Assembly (NCBI GenBank): GCA_024508855.1
Contig: JANINJ010000072.1
Span: forward strand, 1 to 64,000
Direction: 5' to 3'
Source of the DNA: Xanthobacteraceae bacterium
GTDB taxonomy: Bacteria > Pseudomonadota > Alphaproteobacteria > Rhizobiales > Xanthobacteraceae
Length of the DNA stretch: 64,000 nt
Every line of letters starts with the position of its first letter. Positions within the stretch are counted from its first letter, which is position 1. Of the stretch, positions 46,253 through 53,441 are shown in pieces. The position numbers and the translations under genes were made by a program. Below the pieces are notes generated by a model. The model did no database searches and was not told the origin of the DNA. It saw only the letters and a program-made list of their open reading frames with translations.

Positions 46253-47020
46253 ATGATGCAACGTGTCGTTCAAATCGGTATAGCCGCACTGGCGCTGGCC
46301 ACCGCATATCCCGCAAGCGCCATGGTCGGCGGCGCGCCTGCTGCCGGAAACGGCATCGGGCGCAGCGTCGTTACCATCGTCGGCTCGCGCGGCAATTTCT
46401 GTTCCGGCGCGCTGATCGCGCCCGATATCGTGTTGAGCGCCGCGCATTGCGTCTCGCCGGGCGCGACCTACAAGATCGTCAGCTACGACGCGCAGCATCA
46501 GCCAAAGCTGCTCGACGTGCGCCGCGTGGCGACGCATCCGCAGTTCAACGTGCAGGGCATCATGGCCCATCGCGCCAGCGCAGACGTCGCGCTATTGCAA
46601 CTCGCCGAGCCGATGACAGCCAAGCCGCCGGCGCAACTCGGCGCACCGGCTGAGCCGATCGCCAGCGGCGCACGCTTCACGGTCGCAGGCATCGGCGTCA
46701 CCAAACGCGGCGACGGCAAGAGCGGCGGCACCATTCGCGCCGCGACGCTCAGTGCCACCGGCCGTCCCGGCACCCTGCAGATCCGCCTGGTCGATCCCGC
46801 CAGCAACAACGCACGCGAAGGCCTCGGCGCCTGCACCGGCGATTCCGGCGCGCCGGTGTTCGAGGAGCAAGGCGGCCGCAACATGATCGTCGGCGTGGTG
46901 AGCTGGTCCACCGGCGCCAACAACGCCGCCGGCTGCGGCGGCCTCACCGGCGTGACGCCACTGACGCTCTACAAGGACTGGATTTTGAAGACGGCGCGAA
47001 GCTGGGGCAGCGCGATGTAA
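46253..47020 (+). CDS. Secreted trypsin-like serine protease
   Basis: The 255-residue S1 protease starts at ATG 46253 with a signal peptide (residues 1-23, ALATAYPASA). The catalytic triad is H65 (LSAAHC), D111 (SADVALLQL) and S198 (GDSGAPV), with cysteines C50/C66 and C194/C228 able to form the usual disulfides. It would be exported to the periplasm or outside. It lies on the opposite strand within the GTA cluster, between gp6 and the toxin-immunity pair, so it is not part of the particle operon. Confidence 0.92.
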   Translation: MMQRVVQIGIAALALATAYPASAMVGGAPAAGNGIGRSVVTIVGSRGNFCSGALIAPDIVLSAAHCVSPGATYKIVSYDAQHQPKLLDVRRVATHPQFNVQGIMAHRASADVALLQLAEPMTAKPPAQLGAPAEPIASGARFTVAGIGVTKRGDGKSGGTIRAATLSATGRPGTLQIRLVDPASNNAREGLGACTGDSGAPVFEEQGGRNMIVGVVSWSTGANNAAGCGGLTGVTPLTLYKDWILKTARSWGSAM

Positions 47021-47035
47021 CGGTGCATCGGTCAG

Positions 47036-47123
47036 CGTAGCCTGGATGGAGCGAGCGAAATCCGGGGCGTTTGATCGTTGCAGTCCGGCCCCGGATTGCG
47101 TTGCGCTTATCCGAGGCTGTAGC
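47036..47123. repeat. Palindromic repeat type 5
   Basis: GTAGCCTGGATGGAGCGAGC at 47037 and CCCCGGATTGCGTTGCGC near 47089 form an imperfect inverted repeat around ATCCGGGG / CCCCGGAT. It resembles a dispersed repeat of this bacterial group and sits just after the protease stop. Confidence 0.6.
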
Positions 47124-47142
47124 CCCTGCGTGTCTTTTCCGA

Positions 47143-47398
47143 TCAGTGGCTCTTCGCCTCGGCATTCAGCCGGTGCTTGAACGCCCAATAAGCATCTACG
47201 TCGTTATCGTCCAGCATATAAAAGTCCATCAATGGATCAGGGACCGGACGCTCCTTCTCGCAGCGAGCCGGTCTTCGGCGACACAAGGTCGTCAAGAAAT
47301 TCCCACTCCCGCAGAAATCGCTCCCTGCCGCGGACGGGCGCCTGAAAATCAACCGGCATGTGATAGATGGTGAAAGCGAATTCCTCGTCATCCTCCAT
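47143..47398 (-). pseudogene. Frameshifted small ORF
   Basis: Two overlapping frames read as one small protein. The first starts ATG 47398 (MEDDEEFAFTIYHMPVDF) and stops near 47237. The second continues in another frame through PDPLMDFYMLDDNDVDAYW to KSH at 47143. Together they would give about 85 acid-rich residues. A one-base shift around 47250-47265 explains the break. It could be a decayed cargo gene or a sequencing error. Confidence 0.5.
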
Positions 47399-47494
47399 GA
47401 TCGTCACCTTTCGGGAAAGCAAACTGGATGCGCCACCCTCTCGCCGACCGCGGGTCGCGCAAAGCGACTATGCCGGCGCGGAACGTATCACGCC

Positions 47495-47872
47495 TCAGAT
47501 TGGCTTGAATATGCCGCGATCTAGGTTCAGCAGGGACATCCCAGCGTCACCGGCCTGCGGGAACCAATCCGAATCCGCGATCGCTTCGAGTTTTCGGCGC
47601 GCTTCCAGTGGCGCTATCGCGAGCGTGAACCTTGCTGCCTGTAGTTGGACCTGCATGTTGGGGTACTCATAGAGCTTCATCAAGGCGTGACGCTGGTCTC
47701 CGGAACGACTCTTCAATTCATCCGAAACTTCTTTCATGCGATCGTACAGCCGATTGAATTTTGCGAGTTCGCGACTGAGAAGCGCATTATCCTGCGCGAC
47801 GGTCACTGCCGCAAATCGCTCGACCAGTTGATCGACGGACATCGCATCAAGTCTGATTTTCCTGAAGATCAT
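47495..47872 (-). CDS. DUF2019-type protein, probable immunity protein
   Basis: The 125-residue protein shows the DUF2019 pattern: MSVDQLVERFAAVTVAQDNAL, LMKLYEYPNMQVQLQAARFTL, ARRKLEAIADSDWFPQAGDAGMSLLNLD and a C-terminal GIFKP. It is helical and cytoplasmic. DUF2019 genes are often partners of nuclease toxins (recalled knowledge, not checked). It overlaps the nuclease gene by ATGA (47869-47872), a linkage expected for toxin and antitoxin. I infer it neutralises that nuclease. Confidence 0.75.
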   Translation of the reverse strand: MIFRKIRLDAMSVDQLVERFAAVTVAQDNALLSRELAKFNRLYDRMKEVSDELKSRSGDQRHALMKLYEYPNMQVQLQAARFTLAIAPLEARRKLEAIADSDWFPQAGDAGMSLLNLDRGIFKPI

Positions 47873-48744
47873 GGCTTGAGGACCTTGAATAACACGAGCG
47901 CATCGAGACCTACTTGCCGGCGTTCTTCCCAACTTTTGTCGCGAAGATATTCTCTCGGCGATAGATCGTTGAAATCGGGGTTCGACGTCCCGTACCAACC
48001 AGTGATCTGATAATGCTTCAAGCGGGGAATACTCACAAGATTGGATGGATCATCAATTTCGCTGCGCGTGTATCCAAATCGCTCAGCCCACGTTTGCTCG
48101 ACAATGTGATGGTCGTCATAGCCCGGCCTCCGCTGACTAACCCCCTCTTGCAGTTCCTCGAATGACTTCGGCTCATCTCGCGCAGCCTGAACAACGTCAC
48201 CATAATCCTTAAGCCATTCTACGTTATTCATCGCTCCTGCGTAGATATCTGCCGCCAGCCCGGCATTCTGCGCTAACCAATTCGCTGCAGCACGAAGATA
48301 GCTGGTCGTCCTGACGCTTGTGTTGGGACGTTCTGGTGGAATTTCAGGAGGTTCGCTAGATGGAGTTTGCGGACTATCACCGATCGGCGGATCGCCCGCG
48401 AGTTGAACACCGTCAAGATCAGTCTCACTCGGCGTGATTTGAAATAGGGCGCCAAAATCCTCGAGCCCTGCGAGATTGCCAAAGCCCAGGTCGCCGAACC
48501 CGAGGTCCCCCATCGGCTTGGCCGCGCCGCCGCTGCCGTCGGTCCACTGACCACCATCGGGGCTGCCGGCAGGTACGCGCGGCTGGTCCGGATTGTATTT
48601 GTGCGCCAGCGCGGGGAAGGCCTCGGCGAGATCCCCGCCTGGCGAAATGAAGCGCCGGGCATCGGGACGCACCCAGCGATAGGCATCGGGCCGCAGCCAT
48701 CGCGATTGCTGATGGCGCAGCCAGGTGCGCGCGTGATCGATCAT
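47869..48744 (-). CDS. Putative HNH/His-Me-finger nuclease toxin with PRVPAGxPxGGQWT motif
   Basis: The 291-residue protein has three parts. Residues 50-68 (YNPDQPRVPAGSPDGGQWT) are a motif I know from many alphaproteobacterial phage-linked and toxin-like proteins. A low-complexity region rich in G, D, P and S follows (about 69-145). The C-terminal domain (about 200-290) carries DHHIVEQ (211-217), N235 (DPSNLVSI) and RLKHYQITGWY (241-251), consistent with an HH...N...H metal-dependent nuclease. There is no signal peptide. ATG 48744 is chosen; the frame stays open to 48810. It lies directly downstream of the capsid gene. Confidence 0.65.
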   Translation of the reverse strand: MIDHARTWLRHQQSRWLRPDAYRWVRPDARRFISPGGDLAEAFPALAHKYNPDQPRVPAGSPDGGQWTDGSGGAAKPMGDLGFGDLGFGNLAGLEDFGALFQITPSETDLDGVQLAGDPPIGDSPQTPSSEPPEIPPERPNTSVRTTSYLRAAANWLAQNAGLAADIYAGAMNNVEWLKDYGDVVQAARDEPKSFEELQEGVSQRRPGYDDHHIVEQTWAERFGYTRSEIDDPSNLVSIPRLKHYQITGWYGTSNPDFNDLSPREYLRDKSWEERRQVGLDALVLFKVLKP

Positions 48745-48904
48745 GCGACGTATCTCGAATGGTTGCTGGGATGGTGCGGAAACGCGCAGCTCGCTGTCAC
48801 CTCGTCCCACTTGGGAGGAGAGGTCGACGGCGAAACGCAGCGAAGACGGTCGAGTGAGGGTAACGACGGAGGACGCGCGCGTGGAAAAATGCCACTCACC
48901 CCAA

Positions 48905-48932
48905 CCCTCTCCCCGCCAGAACGGGGAGAGGG
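48905..48932. repeat. Palindromic repeat type 4
   Basis: CCCTCTCCCCG (48905-48915) and CGGGGAGAGGG (48922-48932) form an 11-bp perfect stem around CCAGAA. It lies 26 bp beyond the capsid stop and may terminate or attenuate read-through into the nuclease gene. Confidence 0.75.
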
Positions 48933-48957
48933 AGCGCGCTGTATTTCAGTGCGCCGC

Positions 48958-50217
48958 TCAGCTTGCGGCGAACTTCATCAGCTTGATGGCGTCGAAATCC
49001 TGGACGCCGCCGCCGACGCGCTTGGTGGTGTAGAACAGCACGTAGGGTTTCGCGGAATACGGATCGCGCAGCACGCGCACGCCGACGCGATCGACGATCA
49101 GGTAGCCGCGGCGGAAATCGCCGAACGCCACCGACAGCGAATTGGCGCCGATGTCCGGCATGTCCTCGGCTTCGATCAGCGGGAACGTCATCAGCGAGGC
49201 ACGCCCGCCCGCCTGTGCCGGCGGCTGCCACAGATACGCTCCGCCGCTATCCTTGAACTTGCGGATCGCGGCCTGCGTCTTGCGGTTCATCACGAAGGTG
49301 CCGTTCTGGCGATAGCCCGCCTTCAGGGCGTAGATCAGATCGACCAGCGCGTCGGACGGGTTGGTAGAGGCGAAGCCACCGGCCGCACCGCTCGCCACAT
49401 AACCGAGCTTCCCCCATACCCAGGAGCCGTTGGCCACCGTGTCAGAGGCGAGAAAGCCCTTCGGCTTGTTGGTGCCGTCGCCATTGACGAAGGCCGCGCC
49501 CTCCTGCACCGCGAAGGTGAGTTCGACTTCGGAGGCGATCCACTCGTCGATGTTGACCGCGCTGTCGTCGAGCAGCGTCGCGGTCGCCGCCGGCATCGCG
49601 TAAAGCTCCATCGCCGGGAACGACAACGCATCGAGCGTCGGCGACGTGGTCTGCGTACGCGCGTCGGTCTCGCCGACCCAGCCGGTGGCCGGCCCCGCCG
49701 TCATGAACGGCTTCTTGTAGACGCTGCCGGAAATCTCGCGCACCGACGAGATCGCGCGGATCGGCGAGATCGCCGCCAGCCGCTCGGCGATCTCGCGTTC
49801 GAGTTCGACCGGCACCAGATAGCCGCCATCGGGATTGCTGCCGACGGACATCGCCTTGGTCTCGAGCTGGCGCAGCGCGCCTGCCTCGCCCGAACGGACG
49901 TAAGCATCGAACGCACTCTTGTGCTCGCGCGACGCCGCGTCGGTGACGACTTTGCCGCGTCCTTCCAGCGCCGGCCGCGCCTGGCGCAGTGCCAGATCGT
50001 CCATCCGCTTGGTCTGCAGATCGAGCGCGGCATTGATGCGGTCAACCTTCTCGTCCAGCAGCACGTCGGCGCGCTTGCGTTCGATCTTCGCCAGCCGCTC
50101 GTCGTTGGCGGATTTGAATTCCTCGAAGGTCGCACGCAATTCATCGTAATCGTCGCGCGGCGTATAGGCGATGCCGGATTTGTGCTCCGGCGCAGTGTCG
50201 GTGATGTCGTAGTCCAT
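48958..50217 (-). CDS. HK97-type major capsid protein (GTA gp5-like)
   Basis: The 419-residue protein starts at ATG 50217. A charged helical N-terminal scaffold region (about 20-115, TFEEFKSANDERLAKIERKRADVLLDEKVDR) precedes the capsid domain (SNPDGGYLVPVELEREIAERLAAISPIR, residues 137-165, to FGDFRRGYLIVDRVGVRVLRDP). The scaffold is probably removed by the prohead protease encoded upstream. It is intact and of normal length. Confidence 0.96.
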   Translation of the reverse strand: MDYDITDTAPEHKSGIAYTPRDDYDELRATFEEFKSANDERLAKIERKRADVLLDEKVDRINAALDLQTKRMDDLALRQARPALEGRGKVVTDAASREHKSAFDAYVRSGEAGALRQLETKAMSVGSNPDGGYLVPVELEREIAERLAAISPIRAISSVREISGSVYKKPFMTAGPATGWVGETDARTQTTSPTLDALSFPAMELYAMPAATATLLDDSAVNIDEWIASEVELTFAVQEGAAFVNGDGTNKPKGFLASDTVANGSWVWGKLGYVASGAAGGFASTNPSDALVDLIYALKAGYRQNGTFVMNRKTQAAIRKFKDSGGAYLWQPPAQAGGRASLMTFPLIEAEDMPDIGANSLSVAFGDFRRGYLIVDRVGVRVLRDPYSAKPYVLFYTTKRVGGGVQDFDAIKLMKFAAS

Positions 50218-50249
50218 CGGGTTCTCCTTGGTGGGTGATGGTTTGGGCT

Positions 50250-50375
50250 GTGTCCCGGACGCGACGCAACGTCCTTCACGTTGCGCCGCAGAGCCGGGAC
50301 CGTTGAGAAGCGATATCGTTGAAATGGTCCCGGTTCTGCGAAGCGGCGCGGCGCGCCGCATCGCGCCCGGGACAC
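50250..50375. repeat. Palindromic repeat type 1, copy c
   Basis: It is bounded by GTGTCCCGGACGCG and CGCGCCCGGGACAC, with the inner arm CGCAGAGCCGGGACC. It sits upstream of the capsid gene, between it and the opposite-strand membrane gene. Confidence 0.85.
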
Positions 50376-50478
50376 AAAACCGCGGCATGAACCGGCCGCG
50401 CGAGCTGCGGCCGCCCTTCAACTTCGATGCGCGATGCAGTAGAACCCGGTCCAGCAACGCCAGCCTCCGGATCGTCCC

Positions 50479-50766
50479 ATGCGTTTCCTGATCATTCTTT
50501 GGGTCTTGCTCGCGGTCGCCGGAGCCGGCGCCGCGTGGTACGCCATGCGCCCAGCCAAGCGTACCGGCGCATGGCTCGGCATTGCGCTTGCCGTCATCCT
50601 GCTCGGCCTGTTCTCGGCCTCGTTCCTTCTGTTCGGAAGCCACGTCGACAAATCCTTCGTCGCGGTGGCGAGCTACTTCTTCAACTGGGGCATGGCGGCC
50701 GGCGGCGCGGCGATTTGCGTCGGAACGATCGTCGGCCTGGTACTGGCGCTGGCGTTCAAGGCCTGA
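50479..50766 (+). CDS. Small membrane protein of 95 aa, opposite strand
   Basis: The frame starts MRFLIILWVLLAVAGAGAAWYAM and has about three membrane helices (about 3-22, 30-54, 70-93). No family was recognised. It lies on the plus strand between capsid and prohead protease genes and overlaps the protease 3' end by 11 bp (50756-50766). The length, hydrophobic pattern and codon use support a real gene, probably a later insertion. Confidence 0.65.
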   Translation: MRFLIILWVLLAVAGAGAAWYAMRPAKRTGAWLGIALAVILLGLFSASFLLFGSHVDKSFVAVASYFFNWGMAAGGAAICVGTIVGLVLALAFKA

Positions 50767-51397
50767 TCGCTGCCCGCGCAACGCTCGCCAATGCACGCTT
50801 GCGCCCGGCGCGGTCGCGCGCCTGCAACGGCACACCTTCGCGGCATCGCCTGAGCGGCGCCGGTACATCCGCGGCGCCGCTCAGGGTTCGCCACGCCCGC
50901 TCGGCCTGCGCGCGTTGCAACGATGGTCGCTGCACATTGCCCGCCTTGACGGACTCGATACGCGCGCCCGCGAGCAGCGGGAACGTGACGATGGAGACCT
51001 CCCAGAGATCGACCTGATAAAGCTTTCGTATGCGCGAGCGTGGTTCGATCTTGCCGCGCACTGTGCGGTAGCCGATCGACAATCCGTCGATGGCGCCGGA
51101 GCGCAGCAGCGCCAGCAATTCGTGCGCGCGGGCGACATCGGGAATGAGTTTTCCGCGCGCCCACAACCCGCGAAAATCCTCGCGCAGTTCGAGCCAGATG
51201 CCGATGGGCTCCGAAGGATCGTGCTGGAACAGCATCGGGATCTTGCGCAGGCCGCGTTGCTGCAGCGTGTGCGCAAACGCACCCGGCATCACCATGTCGC
51301 GGGCCTGATCGATCTCGCCGAACAGGCTGGCATAGCCCTCGATGGTGCCGTCCTGCGACAGCGATAGGCGCGAGGTCGATGGTATAGGGGCGTGCAT
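50756..51397 (-). CDS. HK97-family prohead protease (GTA gp4-like)
   Basis: The 213-residue protein has the U9/S78 protease pattern: IEGYASLFGEIDQARDMVMPGAF, KIPMLFQHDPSEPIGIWLE with catalytic His, and LWEVSIVTFPLLAGARIESVK with catalytic Ser in SIVTFP. It cleaves the capsid scaffold during maturation. ATG 51397 is chosen; upstream in-frame codons come from a palindromic repeat. Confidence 0.92.
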   Translation of the reverse strand: MHAPIPSTSRLSLSQDGTIEGYASLFGEIDQARDMVMPGAFAHTLQQRGLRKIPMLFQHDPSEPIGIWLELREDFRGLWARGKLIPDVARAHELLALLRSGAIDGLSIGYRTVRGKIEPRSRIRKLYQVDLWEVSIVTFPLLAGARIESVKAGNVQRPSLQRAQAERAWRTLSGAADVPAPLRRCREGVPLQARDRAGRKRALASVARAAIRP

Positions 51398-51451
51398 GGG
51401 CGGCCTCGCGGATGAGCGGGGATTGACGTGAGATGAAAAGGAAAAGCCGGT

Positions 51452-51572
51452 GTCGTCTCTGCGAAGGCAGGGACCCATAACCACAAACGTCAGTGGTAGA
51501 AGGCAGACAAAGCGGCGCATCTTCCAAAGAGAAGCGACACGGCATATGGGTCCCTGCCTTCGCGGGGACGAC
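51452..51572. repeat. Palindromic repeat type 2, copy a
   Basis: GTCGTCTCTGCGAAGGCAGG at 51452 and its inverted partner ending GCGGGGACGAC at 51572 match in 26 of 28 positions. It fills the gap between prohead protease and the small basic ORF. Confidence 0.85.
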
Positions 51573-51584
51573 CCAGAGCAGATG

Positions 51585-51770
51585 TTATCCGCGCCGCGTG
51601 CGCTTGGCGGGCTTGCGGCGTGGCGGCGTCTTGCTACGCGACGGCTTCACCGGCGCCTTGCGCTGGATGCTGTCGAGGTGCCGGAGGAATTCGCGAAACA
51701 CGTTGAGGTGGCCGGGACTGGATTTGGTTTCGGTACGAATGGTGCGCATCACGGTATGCAAGGTGTCCAT
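51585..51770 (-). CDS. Small basic protein of 61 aa
   Basis: The frame starts MDTLHTVMRTIRTETKSSPG at ATG 51770, which overlaps the preceding stop (TAATG). The C-terminal third (KAPVKPSRSKTPPRRKPAKRTRRG) is very basic and proline-rich, suggesting nucleic-acid contact. There is no family assignment. The tight coupling to the gp3.5-like gene supports translation. Confidence 0.6.
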   Translation of the reverse strand: MDTLHTVMRTIRTETKSSPGHLNVFREFLRHLDSIQRKAPVKPSRSKTPPRRKPAKRTRRG

Positions 51771-51973
51771 TATTCGAAATCCTCAAACGAATGGCCGCTG
51801 GCGCGGCGGTTGAAACGCGACAATTCACGGACGAAATCGTCGAAGCGGCGCGATGCGGCGGCAAGTTCGCGCAAACTGAACCACAGCGCGCCGCTGGCAG
51901 CCGTCGCCCACAGGAACAGCGCCAGGTGCGCAAGATCGCCCCGCGCGATGAAGGTGTGGATTAGTTCGGACAT
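51770..51973 (-). CDS. Small GTA membrane protein (gp3.5-like position)
   Basis: The 67-residue protein starts MSELIHTFIARGDLAHLALF and has one membrane helix (about 14-36) followed by a helical tail (ELAAASRRFDDFVRELSRFNRRA). Similar short orfs lie between portal and prohead protease in GTA clusters. Its stop overlaps the next start. Its function is unknown. Confidence 0.7.
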   Translation of the reverse strand: MSELIHTFIARGDLAHLALFLWATAASGALWFSLRELAAASRRFDDFVRELSRFNRRASGHSFEDFE

Positions 51974-51988
51974 GGTTGCTTGTCTCCC

Positions 51989-52081
51989 GTCACCCTGAGG
52001 TGCGAGCGAAGCGAGCCTCGAAGGGCCACGCCTCCATCCTTCGAGGCTCGCGGCATTCACCGCTCGCGCCTCAGGATGACG
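51989..52081. repeat. Palindromic repeat type 3
   Basis: Outer arms CACCCTGAGG and CCTCAGGATG, and inner arms GAGCCTCGAAGG and CCTTCGAGGCTC, form a nested stem. It fills the gap between the portal gene and the gp3.5-like gene. Confidence 0.8.
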
Positions 52082-52092
52082 ACGACAACGAT

Positions 52093-53268
52093 TCATTCCA
52101 GCCGGTCGCCGTCCGGCACCGGCGCGTAGCCGACGGCTTCACGCTTCTCGTTCAGGGTCAGGAACGGCGCGTTGGTGAGCCGCTCCCACAGCGCGGTGCG
52201 ATCCGCCGCCAGCGCGTCGATGCGGTCGGTGTCGATGACGAGACGAAGGCCGTCGCCGAATTGCGGCGCCAGCCATTGCGCCAGCGAGGTGCCGATACGC
52301 GACGCCAGCGGCAGCACCGTCTGCCGCCAGAACACGCGATTGGCTTCCTGGAAATTGGCGTAGGTGTTGTCGCCCGGAATGCCGAGCAGCATCGGCGGCA
52401 CACCGAAGGCCAGCGCGATCTCGCGCGCGGCGGCGTTCTTGGCTTCGAGAAAATCCATGTCCTTCGGCGTCAGCGACAGCGCCTTCCAGTCGATGCCGCC
52501 TTCCAGCAACAGCGGGCGTCCTGCATTCGCCGCACCTTGATAGGTATCGGTGAGTTCGCGCTTGAGGCGATCGAACTGCGCATCCGACAGCACCGCACCT
52601 TCCGGCCCGGAATAGACCAGCGCGCCGGACGGTCGCGCGGCGTTATCGAGCAGCGCCTTGTTCCACGCAGCCGCCGCGTTGTGGGTGTCGACCGCAACCG
52701 CGGCGGCCTCGATCGGCGCCAAACCGTAATGATCGTCGAGCGGATGGAAGAACGTCAGATGCAGGATCGGCGCAATCGGCGTCGCCATCTGGTCGAAGCG
52801 CACGCTGCGGCCGGCGACGCTGTATTCATAGGCTTCCGCCCAGCCATCGGGACCCGGCACCGCTTTCATGCGATCGGGACGAAGCGCATAGAGCTCGCGC
52901 ACCGCGTCGTCGAGCGCCACCGCCTCGACATAGGCATTGCCCGCCAGCAGCAGATGCGACAGCAGCGCTTCGAGAAACGCCGTGCCGTCCTGCCGCGGAT
53001 TGGGCCGCGCCAGCAATTGCGCAAGCGGATGTGCATCAAGCTCCTGCGCACCCTCGAAGACGAGATAGCCGCACGATGATGCATTCTCCGCAATCAGCCT
53101 CACCGCGCGATGCACGATGGCGTTGCGGAGATACCCTTCCCGCGCCAGCGCCGCATAATCCCGCGGCGTCCAGCGCGCCCGCCCGCCGCTCTCGAAGGCC
53201 AGCACCTGCGCGGTGCGGCTGGCCTTCGATTCGGGCGCGCCGAGATAGGCTTTGAGGCGTTGGAGCAT
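52093..53268 (-). CDS. Phage portal protein (GTA gp3-like)
   Basis: The 391-residue HK97-type portal starts at ATG 53268. Typical blocks are REGYLRNAIVHRAVRLIAENASS, LLSHLLLAGNAYVE, HLTFFHPLDDHYGLAPIEAA and the crown region GVPPMLLGIPGDNTYANFQEANRVFW. It forms the dodecameric DNA entry ring and binds the terminase. It is full length and undamaged. Confidence 0.95.
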   Translation of the reverse strand: MLQRLKAYLGAPESKASRTAQVLAFESGGRARWTPRDYAALAREGYLRNAIVHRAVRLIAENASSCGYLVFEGAQELDAHPLAQLLARPNPRQDGTAFLEALLSHLLLAGNAYVEAVALDDAVRELYALRPDRMKAVPGPDGWAEAYEYSVAGRSVRFDQMATPIAPILHLTFFHPLDDHYGLAPIEAAAVAVDTHNAAAAWNKALLDNAARPSGALVYSGPEGAVLSDAQFDRLKRELTDTYQGAANAGRPLLLEGGIDWKALSLTPKDMDFLEAKNAAAREIALAFGVPPMLLGIPGDNTYANFQEANRVFWRQTVLPLASRIGTSLAQWLAPQFGDGLRLVIDTDRIDALAADRTALWERLTNAPFLTLNEKREAVGYAPVPDGDRLE

Positions 53269-53298
53269 GATGGTGTTCCTCGAAATCGTTAGTTGCTG

Positions 53299-53420
53299 GT
53301 CGTCCCTGCGAAAGCAGGGATTCAGACTCCGCAACGCCACGACTGAACCGAAGGCGTTGCAATGTTCGTGTTTCGACAGCCAATGCAGGGGTTATGGGTC
53401 CCTGCCTGCGCAGGGACGAC
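53299..53420. repeat. Palindromic repeat type 2, copy b
   Basis: GTCGTCCCTGCGAAAGCAGG at 53299 pairs with the segment ending GCGCAGGGACGAC at 53420. Its end is nearly the same as copy a (TATGGGTCCCTGCC). It fills the gap between the TerL and portal genes. Confidence 0.85.
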
Positions 53421-53441
53421 GCTGGAAATGAAATCGAGCTC

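Noticed and set aside
50218-50868. Extension of the capsid frame far upstream
   Set aside because: The upstream codons pass through a repeat and the opposite-strand membrane gene; family alignment begins at ATG 50217.
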